Part shown: piece by piece, positions 34,717 through 44,516 of the stretch
Numbering within the stretch: position 1 is the first letter of the stretch
Layout of the letters: every line of letters starts with the position of its first letter
DNA from: Amycolatopsis deserti
GTDB taxonomy: Bacteria > Actinomycetota > Actinomycetes > Mycobacteriales > Pseudonocardiaceae
Length of the DNA: 64,000 bases
Direction: 5' to 3'
NCBI RefSeq assembly: GCF_014653945.1
Contig: NZ_BNAU01000004.1
Location: 434,001 to 498,000, forward strand
Program-made: the position numbers and the translations under genes
The notes under the pieces: model-generated
Seen by the model: the letters and a program-made list of their open reading frames with translations, nothing else
Told to the model about the DNA's origin: nothing
Databases searched by the model: none

Positions 34717-36624
34717 CTATCGGCAGCCACAGCCCCGCAGCGAGGCCGCGACGACGTCCAGTGCCGCCCGCGCGGGATCCTGGTCGGCGCCGTCGGACAT
34801 CAACGCGAACACCAGGACCCGGCCGTCCTCGTCCAGCACTACCCCTGCCAACGTGTGGACCCCGGACAGAGTGCCCGTCTTCGCGCGAACCCACCCCTTG
34901 CCGGAGCGGGAGTTCGCCGCGTTGTAGCGGCCGGCGAGGGTGCCGCTGCCGCCGGCCACCGGCAGCCCGGCCAGCATCGGGCGCAGCTTCGCGGTGCGCG
35001 GGTCCTTGTCGTCCGGCCCGGCGGCGACCGCCAGGACCTGCGCGAGCAGCTTCGCCGGGACGCTGTTCTGCGGGGACAGTCCGCTGTTGTCGCTCAGCTT
35101 GACCTGCGACACGTCGAACCCGTTCTGGGACAACACGGACAGCGTCGCCTGCGCGGCGCCGGCGAACGACGCCTCGGCGCCGGTGGCGATCGCGGTCATC
35201 CGGCCGATCGCGTCGGCGAGGGTGTTGTCCGAGGCCTCCAGCGCGTGCGCGATCAGCTCGCTCAGCGGCGCCGACTTCACCTCGCCGAGCACCTTCGCGC
35301 CCTGGGACGCCTTCGCCGGACCGGCCGCGCTCGCGCCGAGGCGCTGGGCGAAGGTCTGCAGCACGGTGTTCGCCGGCTGGGCGACGCGCATCGAGTGGTC
35401 GTTGGCCGGGTCGGTGAGGCCGCCGTCGAGCATCACCGGCGTCATCGCGGCGGTGTAGATCGGCGCGTCGTCGGGCGCCCAGCCCGGTGCGGTCTGGGCA
35501 CCGGACCAGATCGAGGTGTCGATCTGCACCTTCTTGATCGCGCCACCGCTGGCGCGCTCGACCTGCGCGACGAGGTCGTCGAGGTGGGCGGCGCCGGAGT
35601 ACACCGACTGCCGCCCGGCCGGCAGCGAGGACAGCGTGATGTCCCCGCCCGCGACGATCACCGCGGTGTCCGGCGAGGCGCCCTGCACGACCTTGGTGCT
35701 CAGCTGCGTGCCCGGGTCCATCGCGAGCAGCGCGGCGGCGGTGGTCAGCAGCTTGGTGGTCGAGGCCGGGGTGCGGAACTGGCCGGAGTTGCGGTCCCAC
35801 AGCAGCTCGCCGGTCTCGGGGTCGATCACCGCGCCGGTGAGCGTGCCCAGTGCGGGGCTGGCGGCGGGACCGGCCAGCGCCCCGGACACCCCGGACGACG
35901 ACGGTTGGGGCGCCGACTCGCTGGGCGCCTTCAGCGACAGGGCCACCGGGACCGGCTCCGGGGTGTCGCCCTTGGGCAGGTTCGGCGCCCAGGGCAGGCC
36001 GAGGCGGTTGGAGACGTACGGCGTGGCGAGCGCGGCGCCCACCGCGATGACCAGGATCAGTGCCAGGGCACTGCTGACCAGCACACGCTTGCGGCGGCGC
36101 TTGGGCTTCGCCTCGGGCTCGGCCGGCGGCTTCTCCTCGCCGGTGGTCGCCTCGGCGGGGTGGATTTCGCCGCTGGGCTCGATGCGCATCGGCTGCATGA
36201 GCGGAGCCGCGGCGGGTGGCACCGGCTGCGGCCGGGGGCTGGGCTCGCCCTGCGGGTGCTCGGCGTTCGGCGCGGGCTGCGGGCTCTGCCGGCGTTCGGG
36301 GTTCGGCGCGGCGGGCTGCGGGCGGGGACGCTCCGGCTGTGCGGCCTGTTCGGGCGGCGCCGGGGCCGGCCGGGGCTCCGGTTTCGGAAGCTGGTGCGGC
36401 TCGGTCTTCTGCTCCTGCCGCAGGTCGATCACCTGCGTGCTCTCGGCGTCCGGCTCGGGCGGCTTCGGCACCGGCACGAACAGCGTCGGCGACTCGGGCA
36501 GCGAGACCTCGCCGGGCACCGGCAGCTGGGCCGTCGCGCCACCGTCAGTGGGCTTCGCCTCGGCGGAGACGTCAGCGACGTCAGCGTCTTCGGACGGCCA
36601 CTCGGGCTGGTCGTTGCTCGGCAC
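34717..36624 (-). CDS. dacB: D-alanyl-D-alanine carboxypeptidase/endopeptidase (PBP4 type)
   Basis: The 635-aa protein is a class C penicillin-binding protein that trims peptidoglycan stem peptides. A cytoplasmic Pro/Glu-rich region of about 175 residues precedes one membrane helix (VLVSSALALILVIAVGAAL), then the outside catalytic domain with STTK (SxxK), SDN twice (ASDNTLAD and SDNSGLSP) and AKTGTLSG (KTG). The long disordered cytoplasmic N-terminus is typical of actinobacterial homologues and may bind partners. GTG 36624 follows GGAGGAGGG. It heads dacB-DUF2342-tilS-hpt. Confidence 0.94.
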   Translation of the reverse strand: MPSNDQPEWPSEDADVADVSAEAKPTDGGATAQLPVPGEVSLPESPTLFVPVPKPPEPDAESTQVIDLRQEQKTEPHQLPKPEPRPAPAPPEQAAQPERPRPQPAAPNPERRQSPQPAPNAEHPQGEPSPRPQPVPPAAAPLMQPMRIEPSGEIHPAEATTGEEKPPAEPEAKPKRRRKRVLVSSALALILVIAVGAALATPYVSNRLGLPWAPNLPKGDTPEPVPVALSLKAPSESAPQPSSSGVSGALAGPAASPALGTLTGAVIDPETGELLWDRNSGQFRTPASTTKLLTTAAALLAMDPGTQLSTKVVQGASPDTAVIVAGGDITLSSLPAGRQSVYSGAAHLDDLVAQVERASGGAIKKVQIDTSIWSGAQTAPGWAPDDAPIYTAAMTPVMLDGGLTDPANDHSMRVAQPANTVLQTFAQRLGASAAGPAKASQGAKVLGEVKSAPLSELIAHALEASDNTLADAIGRMTAIATGAEASFAGAAQATLSVLSQNGFDVSQVKLSDNSGLSPQNSVPAKLLAQVLAVAAGPDDKDPRTAKLRPMLAGLPVAGGSGTLAGRYNAANSRSGKGWVRAKTGTLSGVHTLAGVVLDEDGRVLVFALMSDGADQDPARAALDVVAASLRGCGCR

Positions 36625-36789
36625 GCACCCCTCCTCCTCACCGGCGACACGCCGCCGGGCAAACTCACTGTTGTCAAGACGACATCAGTGCGACTTCCCA
36701 ACGGCGCGTGGTCCACACTAGTGAGAACAAGTTAGCGATACCGTAAGCCGCCGATTCCGGCGGGAAAAGACGAGGTCAGCGAGGACGCC

Positions 36790-37308
36790 GTGGAGTTCGA
36801 CGCCACGATCGAAATCCCCAAGGGGGAGCGCAACAAGTACGAGGTGGACCACAAGACGGGCCGCATCCGCCTGGACCGGACCCTGTTCACGGCCACCCAG
36901 TACCCGGCCGACTACGGCTTCATCGACGACACCCTCGGACAGGACGGCGATCCGCTCGACGTGCTGGTGCTCGTCCAGGAGCCGACGTTCCCGGGCTGCC
37001 TGATCCGCTGCCGCGCGATCGGCATGTTCCGCATGACGGACGAGAAGGGGCCGGACGACAAGGTCCTCGCGGTGCCGTCGGACGACCCGCGGCTGGAGCA
37101 CCTGCGTGACATCCACCACCTGAACGAGTTCCACAAGCTGGAGATCGAGCACTTCTTCCAGGTGTACAAGGACCTGGAGCCGGCCAAGAGCGTCGAGGGC
37201 TCGCAGTGGGTGGGCCGCACCGAGGCGGAGGCCGAGATCAAGCGCTCCTACCAGCGTGAGATCGACCGGCTCGCGAAGGAGGCCGCCGAGGGCGGCGAGC
37301 ACCACTGA
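36790..37308 (+). CDS. ppa: Inorganic pyrophosphatase
   Basis: The 172-aa family I enzyme hydrolyses cytoplasmic pyrophosphate. Metal and substrate residues are [20 protein letters not shown] and the signature [11 protein letters not shown], then DDKVLAV and [11 protein letters not shown] 36790 begins [12 protein letters not shown]. It is divergent from dacB; a TACCGT box at 36740-36745 may be its -10. The organism also has the membrane pyrophosphatase encoded at 54268. Confidence 0.97.
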   Translation: MEFDATIEIPKGERNKYEVDHKTGRIRLDRTLFTATQYPADYGFIDDTLGQDGDPLDVLVLVQEPTFPGCLIRCRAIGMFRMTDEKGPDDKVLAVPSDDPRLEHLRDIHHLNEFHKLEIEHFFQVYKDLEPAKSVEGSQWVGRTEAEAEIKRSYQREIDRLAKEAAEGGEHH

Positions 37309-37323
37309 GTGCGCACAACGAAG

Positions 37324-37355
37324 AACGCCCCTTCCCCGCGCGGGGAAGGGGCGTT
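37324..37355. terminator. Bidirectional terminator between ppa and glyA
   Basis: A perfect 32-nt palindrome (37324-37355) gives a stem of about 14 bp with a minimal loop, followed on the plus strand by TTTCTCGTT. It ends both convergent genes. Confidence 0.9.
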
Positions 37356-37366
37356 TCTCGTTCTGA

Positions 37367-38635
37367 TCAGGCCCGGTAGCCGGGGATCGGGTAGGCGGCG
37401 AGCAGGTCGCGCACCTCGCCGGCGATCTTGCTGATCGCGGCCTCGTCGTTCGCGGCGGCCGCGGCGATCGAGCGGTCGATCCACTCGGCGATCTGCGGCT
37501 GGTGCTCCGGCTTGAGGCCGCGCGTGGTGATCGCCGCGGTGCCCAGCCGGATGCCGGACGGGTCGAACGGCTTGCGCGGGTCGAACGGCACCGTGTTGTA
37601 GTTCAGCTCGATGCCGGCGCGGTCCAGCGCCTGCGCGGCCGGCTTGCCGCCGATCTGCTTGCTGGTCAGGTCGACCAGCAGCAGGTGGTTGTCGGTGCCG
37701 CCGGACACCAGGTCGAAACCGCGCTCGATCAGGGCCTCGGCCAGCGCCTTGGCGTTGGCGACGATCGCGTGGGCGTAGTCGCGGAACTCCGGCTTGGACG
37801 CCTCGCCCAGCGCGACCGCGATCGCGGCGGTGGTGTGGTTGTGCGGGCCGCCCTGCAGGCCGGGGAACACCGCCTTGTCGATCGCCTTCGCGTGGTCGGC
37901 GTCGGTCATGATCATCGCGCCGCGCGGGCCGCGCAGGGTCTTGTGCGTGGTGGTGGTGATGACCGGCGCGTGGCCGACCGGCGACGGGTGCGCGCCACCG
38001 GCGACCAGGCCGGCGATGTGCGCGATGTCGGCCACCAGCACGGCGCCGACCTCGTTGGCGATCTCCGCGAAGGCCGGGAAGTCGATGGTGCGCGGGATCG
38101 CGGTGCCACCGGCGAAGATCAGCTTCGGCCGGTGCTCCAGCGCCAGCTCGCGGACCTGGTCGAGGTCGACGCGGCCGGTCTCCTTGCGCACGCCGTAGCG
38201 GACCGGGTTGAACCACTTGCCGGTGGCCGAGACCGACCAGCCGTGCGTGAGGTGGCCGCCGTCGGGCAGCGCCATGCCCATCACGGTGTCGCCGGGGCTG
38301 GCGAAGGCCAGGTAGGCGGCCAGGTTCGCGGGCGAGCCGGAGTACGGCTGCACGTTCGCGTGGTCGACGCCGAACAGCGCCTTGGCGCGCTCGATCGCGA
38401 CCTGCTCGACCTGGTCGATGAACTGCTGGCCCTCGTAGTACCGCTTGCCGGCGTAGCCCTCGGAGTACTTGTTGGTGAGGACGGAGCCGGTGGCCTCCAG
38501 GACCGCCTCGGACACGTAGTTCTCCGAGGCGATGAGGCGGATCTTCTCCGCCTGGCGGCGCGCCTCGTCCTCGACGAGACCGGCGATCTGCGGGTCGGCC
38601 GCGGTGAGCGTGGGGATGGCTGGCTGGTGCGTCAT
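37367..38635 (-). CDS. glyA: Serine hydroxymethyltransferase
   Basis: The 422-aa PLP enzyme converts serine and tetrahydrofolate to glycine and methylene-THF. [39 protein letters not shown] and [15 protein letters not shown] (PLP lysine) are visible. ATG 38635 has GGAG upstream; the longer open frame before it is non-conserved. It uses the folate made by the fol operon in this window, but is a separate transcript. Confidence 0.97.
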   Translation of the reverse strand: MTHQPAIPTLTAADPQIAGLVEDEARRQAEKIRLIASENYVSEAVLEATGSVLTNKYSEGYAGKRYYEGQQFIDQVEQVAIERAKALFGVDHANVQPYSGSPANLAAYLAFASPGDTVMGMALPDGGHLTHGWSVSATGKWFNPVRYGVRKETGRVDLDQVRELALEHRPKLIFAGGTAIPRTIDFPAFAEIANEVGAVLVADIAHIAGLVAGGAHPSPVGHAPVITTTTHKTLRGPRGAMIMTDADHAKAIDKAVFPGLQGGPHNHTTAAIAVALGEASKPEFRDYAHAIVANAKALAEALIERGFDLVSGGTDNHLLLVDLTSKQIGGKPAAQALDRAGIELNYNTVPFDPRKPFDPSGIRLGTAAITTRGLKPEHQPQIAEWIDRSIAAAAANDEAAISKIAGEVRDLLAAYPIPGYRA

Positions 38636-38747
38636 CTTCCTACTCCTGACACTGGCCACACCCAGGCGCGCGGTGCCGGCCTCGTCGGTCGCTTCCCGGT
38701 GGTGCTCCACCTCTACGGCGCCAGTCGCAAGTTGCTGTGCGCCCAGC

Positions 38748-39269
38748 TTAGTCGACGGGTGCGACACCTTCCGCGTGCCGCCGGGCCAGCTGCTGGTAGA
38801 TGGCCGCGTTGTGGTCGACCCAGCCCCGCGCGGAGTCGGTCAGCGGGACGAACTTCTTGGCCGGGCTGCCCATCGCGATGACCTCCGGCGGCACCTGGGT
38901 GGCCGGGGTGACCGTGGAACCGGCGGCGATCAGCGCGCGCTCGCCGATCACCGACTGGTCCAGCACGGTCGAGCCGTTGCCGATCAGGGCCTGCTCGCCG
39001 ACCGTGCAGTCGTGCACCAGGCACATGTGCCCGACCGTGACGTTGCGGCCGATCTCGCACACCCCGGTGTTGACGTGGACGACGGAGTTGTCCTGGATGT
39101 TGGCGCCCTCGCGCACGATGATCTTGCCGAAGTCGGCCCGGAGCACCGCGCCGTACCAGATGGAGACGTCCTTTTCGATGACGACGTCGCCGATCAGGGT
39201 CGCGGTGGGCGCGATCCAGGCGTCCGGGTGCACGGTGGGGCTCACGCCCTCGAAGGAGAACAGAGGCAT
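38748..39269 (-). CDS. Gamma-class carbonic anhydrase-like hexapeptide protein
   Basis: The 173-aa left-handed beta-helix protein shows repeating hexapeptides ([24 protein letters not shown]) and the zinc ligands [15 protein letters not shown]. It belongs to the YrdA/CaiE-type gamma carbonic anhydrase family; activity is not assured from sequence. ATG 39269 lies 10 nt after the TetR gene stop, so the pair is one transcript and may be co-regulated. Confidence 0.88.
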   Translation of the reverse strand: MPLFSFEGVSPTVHPDAWIAPTATLIGDVVIEKDVSIWYGAVLRADFGKIIVREGANIQDNSVVHVNTGVCEIGRNVTVGHMCLVHDCTVGEQALIGNGSTVLDQSVIGERALIAAGSTVTPATQVPPEVIAMGSPAKKFVPLTDSARGWVDHNAAIYQQLARRHAEGVAPVD

Positions 39270-39279
39270 ACCCGGAACC

Positions 39280-39861
39280 TTAGGCCAGGCAGAGCGACTC
39301 GATCTCCTCACGGAGGGTCGCGAACGGGCGCCGCCGGACGCGCTGCTGCACGACCGCGCCGAGCAGGTAGGACATCAGGGCCCTGGCCCGCGCCCGCGGG
39401 TCGATGACCCCGACCCCGGCGAGCAGTTCGGTGAGCAGCTCGGTGACCGAGCGGAGCATCGCCTCGATCGCCTCCGGGTGGTCGGCGCGGCTGACCGCGA
39501 TCCAGTACTCGAACCACAGGAACGCCGAGTCGGCCTCCTTGGCGAAGCTGTCGAGGTAGGCCTCGAGGACGGCCCACAGCTTCTCCCGCGGATCCGCGTG
39601 CCGGGCGGCGACCTCGCGCAGCTCGTCCAGGAAGGCGGTCACGTGCGCGGCCATCGCCCGGTCGACGAGCACGTCGATGTCGGTGAAGTAGTAGTGGATG
39701 GCGCTTTTGGTGAGCGGGCTCGCGTCGGCGATCGCCCGTGCCGTGCACCCGGCCAGTCCGTCCCGCGCGAGCACCTGGCGCGCGGCTTCGACGATCTGCT
39801 CCTGCTTGGCGAGCTGGTTAGGAGAGAGCCGCTCGCGCTGCCCCGGCGGGGTGACGGCCAC
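39280..39861 (-). CDS. TetR-family transcriptional regulator
   Basis: The 193-aa protein has an N-terminal TetR helix-turn-helix (IVEAARQVLARDGLAGCTARAIA, then KSAIHYYFTDIDVLVDRAM) and a C-terminal helical ligand/dimer domain. It is upstream of, and co-transcribed with, the gamma carbonic anhydrase gene, and divergent from the membrane protein at 39971. Either could be its target. A palindromic operator was not obvious in the 39862-39970 gap. Confidence 0.88.
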   Translation of the reverse strand: MAVTPPGQRERLSPNQLAKQEQIVEAARQVLARDGLAGCTARAIADASPLTKSAIHYYFTDIDVLVDRAMAAHVTAFLDELREVAARHADPREKLWAVLEAYLDSFAKEADSAFLWFEYWIAVSRADHPEAIEAMLRSVTELLTELLAGVGVIDPRARARALMSYLLGAVVQQRVRRRPFATLREEIESLCLA

Positions 39862-39970
39862 TGCGATGTCCTCCTGACTGGGATTGCGGACGGTCAGCCT
39901 ACCTGTCAGGACCGCTGTCCCAACGGCCTGCTCGGGTGCGGGCCGGGGCCGGGACGTTTACCGTCCTGCC

Positions 39971-40660
39971 ATGAAGATCGCGCGTGGGTGGTTCGGGCTG
40001 CACGCCCTGGTGGTGCTGGCCGGCGTGGTGATGCAGCTGTTCGTCACCTCCGGCGTGATGGGCGGCCGCTACGAGTCGGCCGCCGCGCGCATGGCGAACG
40101 TGTTCGCCTACTTCACCATCCAGTCCAACCTGATCGTGGGATTCACCAGCCTGCTGCTGGCGATCCGTCCACTGCGGACGTCCACACCGTTCCGGACGCT
40201 GCGGCTGGACGGGGTGCTCGCGATCGCGGTCACCGGCATCGTGTTCCACCTGGTGCTGGCCGGGCTGCAGGACCTCACCGGGCTGGCGTGGGTCGCGAAC
40301 CTGCTGCTGCACACCGTGTCCCCGCTGCTCGGCGTGCTCGGCTGGCTGCTGTTCGGGCCGCGCGGCGCGATCTCCCCGCGGATCATCGGCTGGTCGGTGG
40401 TCTACCCCCTCGCGTGGGTGGCGTTCACGCTCGTGCGGGGCGCGATCGACGGCTTCTACCCGTACCCGTTCATCGACGTGACCGCCCTCGGGTACCCGCG
40501 GGTGGCGGTGAACTGCCTGGTGATCGCGGTGTTGTTCCTCGCGCTGGCGTTCGGCGCGATGCTGCTCGACCGGCTGCTAGGACGCGGCCTCGACGACCCG
40601 GACGAGCCCGGTGGCCGGCGGGACGTGCAGCACCGCCCGGCCGAACCCAGCCGCGAGTAG
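39971..40660 (+). CDS. Pr6Pr-type integral membrane protein
   Basis: The 229-aa protein has six hydrophobic helices and the motifs YFTIQSNLIVG near helix 2 and YPYPFIDV before the last helix, as in the Pr6Pr/FAR-17a-like family. The function in bacteria is unknown. TACCGT (39959-39964) ends 6 nt before ATG 39971 and there is no ribosome site, so the mRNA is probably leaderless. The last 84 nt overlap the convergent methyltransferase gene. Confidence 0.8.
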   Translation: MKIARGWFGLHALVVLAGVVMQLFVTSGVMGGRYESAAARMANVFAYFTIQSNLIVGFTSLLLAIRPLRTSTPFRTLRLDGVLAIAVTGIVFHLVLAGLQDLTGLAWVANLLLHTVSPLLGVLGWLLFGPRGAISPRIIGWSVVYPLAWVAFTLVRGAIDGFYPYPFIDVTALGYPRVAVNCLVIAVLFLALAFGAMLLDRLLGRGLDDPDEPGGRRDVQHRPAEPSRE

Positions 40661-41362
40661 CGCCTCGCGGGCCGCGGTCTCGTCGGCGAAGTGCAGGTGC
40701 ACGCGGCCGCGCACGAACGCCGACAGCGCCTGGACGAACGCCCGCACCGGGAGGTCGGCGGTCGCCAGGTGCAGGTCGGAGAAGTACCGGCCGCGGTCGA
40801 AGCGCCGCAGCGCCCGAGCGAAGCGCGCCCACATCGCCCGCACGGTCGGCTCGTCGAAGTAGTTGACCAGCCCCTCGGTGACGATCACCAGCCCACGCGC
40901 CGGGTCGAGGCCGGCCACCAGCCGGTCCAGGGCCGTCTCGTCGAGGACGTCCAGTTCGGTCACGCGGTGCCCGGGCCCGGCGGGACTCGCGCGGCGCAGG
41001 GTGCGGCGCTTGCGCTCGGCCATGGCCGGCAGGTCCGCCTCGAGGTAGGTCAGGCCGGGGTGGCGGCGGGTGAAGCGCCAGCCGCGGGCGGACAGCCCGG
41101 CCGCGATCTCGACGACCTGGGTGATCCCGTCCCGTTCTATGGCGCCGGTGAGCAGGTCGTCGATCAGGCGGTGCCGGGCCAGCAGGAACCCCTCCAGCGT
41201 CGGCCCGCCGAGCGCGCCGCTGACCGCCATGAACGGCCGCAGGAGCCGGTGCAGCACGCGGCCCTCGCCGGTCGCGAAGGCGGGATCGGAGAGCCCGTGC
41301 CGCACCCACACGTAACCGGTGTAGTGGGCGGTCGGACTGATCGTCTCGGAGCCACGGGCCAT
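40577..41362 (-). CDS. SAM-dependent methyltransferase of the LCMT (leucine carboxyl/polyketide O-methyltransferase-like) family
   Basis: The 261-aa protein contains VVEIAAGLSARGWRFT (motif I, the LCMT form of the glycine loop), LTYLEADLPAMAERKRR (SAM acidic residue) and LVIVTEGLVNYFDE, hallmarks of LCMT-type methyltransferases. The substrate is unknown. Its 3' end overlaps the Pr6Pr gene on the other strand by 84 nt, an unusually long convergent overlap in which both frames are conserved-looking. A tRNA lies upstream. Confidence 0.83.
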   Translation of the reverse strand: MARGSETISPTAHYTGYVWVRHGLSDPAFATGEGRVLHRLLRPFMAVSGALGGPTLEGFLLARHRLIDDLLTGAIERDGITQVVEIAAGLSARGWRFTRRHPGLTYLEADLPAMAERKRRTLRRASPAGPGHRVTELDVLDETALDRLVAGLDPARGLVIVTEGLVNYFDEPTVRAMWARFARALRRFDRGRYFSDLHLATADLPVRAFVQALSAFVRGRVHLHFADETAAREALLAAGFGRAVLHVPPATGLVRVVEAAS

Positions 41363-41390
41363 GGCCGGAGAGCCTAGGCCGGGAACGACG

Positions 41391-41420
41391 TCGGGGGCCC
41401 TCCGAGTGGAGAGCCCCCGA
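41391..41420 (-). terminator. Terminator of tRNA-Thr
   Basis: TCGGGGGC (41391-41398) and CTCC (41400-41403) pair with GGAG (41408-41411) and GCCCCCGA (41413-41420) around a GAGT loop, with one C-A mismatch. It lies 11 nt past the 3' end of the minus-strand tRNA. Confidence 0.75.
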
Positions 41421-41431
41421 CCGTTGCCGGA

Positions 41432-41504
41432 GCCGCCTAGGGGAATCGAACCCCTGACCTGCTCATTACGAGTGAGCCGCTCTGGCCGACTGAGCTAAGG
41501 CGGC
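41432..41504 (-). tRNA. tRNA-Thr (anticodon CGU)
   Basis: The 73-nt cloverleaf on the minus strand has acceptor GCCGCCT/AGGCGGC, D-arm GCTC...GAGC, anticodon stem GCTCA/TGAGC with loop CTCGTAA, giving anticodon CGU for ACG codons, and T-arm AGGGG-TTCGATT-CCCCT. CCA is not encoded. ACG is a frequent Thr codon in such GC-rich genomes. Confidence 0.97.
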
Positions 41505-41617
41505 AACACGAACTAGTGTAGCGACCCCTCTCGCGTCACTTGAGCACCCCCCGCGTCGTTAGGCTGTGCGACGCCGATCACACGGGATCGGCCCGTCGTA
41601 CTGGGAGGACCTTCCAC

Positions 41618-43258
41618 ATGCGTCGACGCATGCCTCGCGCGCTGGCGCTGCCGGTCGCCGCGGCCGTGCTCGTCCTGTCGGCCACGCCCGCCGTGGCGCA
41701 GAGCACGATCCCCACCACCCCGACCCCGCAGCCGGCCAACCCGGGGCAGCCGCCGTTCATCGGCCAGGAGGGCCCGCAGCCGCTCGGCCACGCCGTCGCC
41801 GACGCGGCCGCCGCGCTCGGGGTGCTGCGCCTGCTGCCGAATTCGGTCCCGACCAGCACGATCCTGCCCGGCTACGGCGACCAGCTGCCGAAGCAGTCCG
41901 CGCTCGAGGCCGGCATGGGCCTGTCCAGCGCGCAGGCGAACTCCGAGGCGCTGCTCAGCTACGAGAAGGCGATCGCCCAGTCCTCCCCGTTCGGGCTCGC
42001 GGTGGGCGGCAACGCGCCGCAGGCGCCGGGCAGCCTGGTGCAGACCGCGCTGCCGGACAACGAGAAGCCGCTCACCGGCGGCCTCAACGGGCCGGAGAAC
42101 CCGCTGCTCAACGTGGGCCTTCTGAACGGCAAGGTGCACGCGCGCTACAGCCCGACGCTCGGCCCGTGCGTCGGCACGATCGCCGACGCCAGCACCTCCG
42201 TGGCGAGCCTGTCGCTGCTCAACGTCATCCCGTCGCTGCCGAACCTGCCGATCGACGGCCTGGACCTGCAGAACGTGCAGCTGGCCGACGGCTTCGACCC
42301 GACCAAGGGCCTGCAGACCCTCGGCGGCTTGCTCAGCGGCGGCGCCCAGACCAAGTCCGACGGCACGAACGCCGTGCTCAGCCTGCCGAACACGCTGTCC
42401 TCGCGGTCGGTGGTGCAGCTGGTCGACATCCCGGGTTCGCCGAACAAGGCGGTCCAGTCGATCTCGACGCTGCAGGCCGCCGACATCGAGATCCTCAAGG
42501 GCACCCCGCTCGAGCTGACGCTGAAGGTCGTCAGCCAGCCGACGCTCAAGGTCACCTCGACCGGCGACGAGAAGACCTCCAAGGTCGAGTACACGGCACC
42601 GGTGATCACGATCGAGCGGCAGGGCAAGGTGCTCTACACGCTCGACGCGACCAACCCGACGAAGGACATCCCGATCGGGCTGCCGCTGTCCGGCCTGTCC
42701 CAGCAGTTCGGTCCGCTGGAGGACCTGCCGGTGGTCGGCGGCCTGGTCGCGACCGCGCAGAAGGGCCTGCAGCCGGTCTCGGACACCGCGGGCAAGGTGC
42801 TCGACCTCGGCGTCCTGCGGCTGAGCATCGCCGAGCTGACCCAGAAGGGCCAGAACCTCACCGACCCGTTCCAGGGCTACCAGCTGGGCGCCTCCGCGCG
42901 GATGCTCGACCTGCAGATCCTGCCGACGGCCGGGCTGAAGGACCTGCTCCCGGACGGCAAGGACTCCCTGCCGTCGTCGCTGGCGCAGCTCTCCCTGGGC
43001 GAGCAGATCGGGCGGGCGTACGCGCCGGAGGGCGGTGTCGTGTGCGGCACCACGACGACCCCGCCGCCGGCGGGCAACGCGGCTCCCCCGGGTGTGCCGC
43101 AGAAGCTCGCCTACACGGCCGGCGCCTACTCGGCGGTGCCGATGTTCTGGACCGGCACCGCGATGCTGCTGCTCGGGGTCGTGCTCGTGGCGGCGTTCCC
43201 GGCCCGCAAGCGGATGAAGGCGGTTCCGGTGAAGCCGTCGCCGCGGCCGCGGAACTGA
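41618..43258 (+). CDS. Secreted, membrane-anchored surface protein of unknown function
   Basis: The 546-aa protein has a Sec signal peptide (basic MRRRMPR, hydrophobic core, cleavage near AVAQ-S) and a C-terminal membrane helix followed by a basic tail (ARKRMKAVPVKP). The mature part has paired cysteines (GPCVGT and VVCGTT) and many Leu/Pro/Gly turns. A GGAGG-containing site precedes ATG 41618. I do not recognise the family. The layout suggests a cell-surface or wall-associated protein. It is a single gene with a strong terminator. Confidence 0.75.
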   Translation: MRRRMPRALALPVAAAVLVLSATPAVAQSTIPTTPTPQPANPGQPPFIGQEGPQPLGHAVADAAAALGVLRLLPNSVPTSTILPGYGDQLPKQSALEAGMGLSSAQANSEALLSYEKAIAQSSPFGLAVGGNAPQAPGSLVQTALPDNEKPLTGGLNGPENPLLNVGLLNGKVHARYSPTLGPCVGTIADASTSVASLSLLNVIPSLPNLPIDGLDLQNVQLADGFDPTKGLQTLGGLLSGGAQTKSDGTNAVLSLPNTLSSRSVVQLVDIPGSPNKAVQSISTLQAADIEILKGTPLELTLKVVSQPTLKVTSTGDEKTSKVEYTAPVITIERQGKVLYTLDATNPTKDIPIGLPLSGLSQQFGPLEDLPVVGGLVATAQKGLQPVSDTAGKVLDLGVLRLSIAELTQKGQNLTDPFQGYQLGASARMLDLQILPTAGLKDLLPDGKDSLPSSLAQLSLGEQIGRAYAPEGGVVCGTTTTPPPAGNAAPPGVPQKLAYTAGAYSAVPMFWTGTAMLLLGVVLVAAFPARKRMKAVPVKPSPRPRN

Positions 43259-43273
43259 CACTCGAACGATGAA

Positions 43274-43308
43274 GGGGGGCGGTGCCGCGGCACCGCCCCC
43301 CTTTTTTT
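43274..43308. terminator. Strong bidirectional intrinsic terminator
   Basis: A perfect 28-nt palindrome (43274-43301, stem of about 12-13 bp) is followed by seven T residues (43302-43308). The T run touches the stop codon of holB on the minus strand. Confidence 0.93.
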
Positions 43309-44516
43309 CAGCCGTGGCGCAGGGCCGTGAGCATCGCTTCCACCGCGATCCGCGGCTTGACGTTCCACAGGATCGCTTCGCGGCAGGCGAGCACGGCTTC
43401 CAGGCGCTTCAGCGTGGATTCGGCCGTCCACTGGCGGGCGGCCTGTTCGATGTCCTGGGCGTGGTCCGGGTGGTTGTAGCGGGCGTCGGCGCCGCTGATC
43501 GCCACCAGCACGTCCCGGTAGAAGCCGGCCAGGTCGACCAGCGCCAGGTCCAGGGTGTCGCGCTGGGTGCGGGTCGCCCGGGACTTCTGGCGCTTCTCCA
43601 GCTGCTTGACCGCCGCTTCGGCCGCCCGCTTGGCGCCCGCGACGCCCTTGCCGGTCGCGTCACCGCCCATCGCGTTGCGCAGCTCGGCCTTCTCGGCCTC
43701 GTCGCGGACCTTGCTCTCCTCCGTCGCGTCCGCTTCGGCCGCGGCGATCAGGTCGTCGGCGCACCGGAACACGTCGCCGGGCCGGGACAGGCCCAGCGGG
43801 ATCCGCAGCACGGCGGCCCGGCGCTTGCGGGCGTTGTCGTCCGTGGCCAGGCGCCGGGCCCGGCCCACGTGACCGCCGCACACCGACGCCGCCCACTCGG
43901 CCAGCTCCGGATCGACGCCGTCCCGGTCGACCAGCACCCGGGCGATCGCCTCCGCGGCCGGCGTCCGCAAGGTGACCAGACGGCACCGCGAGCGGATGGT
44001 GACCGAGATGTCCTCGGGGTGGTCCGAGGGCGCGCAGAGCAGGAACACCGTCCGCTCCGGCGGCTCCTCGACCGCCTTGAGCAGGGCGTTCGACGCGCCC
44101 TCGGTCAGCCGGTCGGCGTCCTCGATGATCACGACCTGCCACTGGCCGGTGGTCGGCCGACGGGCCGCGGCCTGGACCAGCGCGCGCATCTCGGCGACCG
44201 AGATCGACAGCCCCTCCGGGATGACCAGCCGGACGTCGGCGTGGGTGCCGTGCATCGCGGTGCGGCAGCCGGGGCACTGGCCGCAGCCGGTGCCGGTGAT
44301 GCACTGCAGGGCCGCCGCGAACGCCCGGGCGGCCACCGACCGGCCCGAACCCGGCGGGCCGGTGAGCAGCCACGCGTGCGTCATCGCCCCCGCCGGAGCC
44401 GGTTCCCCGGCGACGATCTGCGCCGCCGCGCGGGCGGCGGAGGACAGCACGTCGACGGCGTGGTCCTGGCCGACCAGCTGGGCCCACACCCCGGCCGGCG
44501 CGACGACAGCGGTCAC
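43308..44516 (-). CDS. holB: DNA polymerase III subunit delta'
   Basis: The 402-aa clamp-loader subunit has GPPGSGRSVAARAF, a P-loop with Arg in place of Lys as is usual for the non-hydrolysing delta'. It also has the zinc module CGQCPGCRTAMHGTHAD, VIIEDADRLTEGASNALLKAVEEPP, and sensor TIRSRCRLVTLRTP. GTG 44516 overlaps the stop of the upstream MFS-kinase gene (GTGA). The open frame upstream of that is the other gene read in a different phase. Confidence 0.94.
   Translation of the reverse strand: MTAVVAPAGVWAQLVGQDHAVDVLSSAARAAAQIVAGEPAPAGAMTHAWLLTGPPGSGRSVAARAFAAALQCITGTGCGQCPGCRTAMHGTHADVRLVIPEGLSISVAEMRALVQAAARRPTTGQWQVVIIEDADRLTEGASNALLKAVEEPPERTVFLLCAPSDHPEDISVTIRSRCRLVTLRTPAAEAIARVLVDRDGVDPELAEWAASVCGGHVGRARRLATDDNARKRRAAVLRIPLGLSRPGDVFRCADDLIAAAEADATEESKVRDEAEKAELRNAMGGDATGKGVAGAKRAAEAAVKQLEKRQKSRATRTQRDTLDLALVDLAGFYRDVLVAISGADARYNHPDHAQDIEQAARQWTAESTLKRLEAVLACREAILWNVKPRIAVEAMLTALRHG

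Noticed and set aside
38636-38747. Folate or glycine riboswitch before glyA
   Set aside because: No conserved glycine or tetrahydrofolate riboswitch core could be recognised; only a normal ribosome site is visible.
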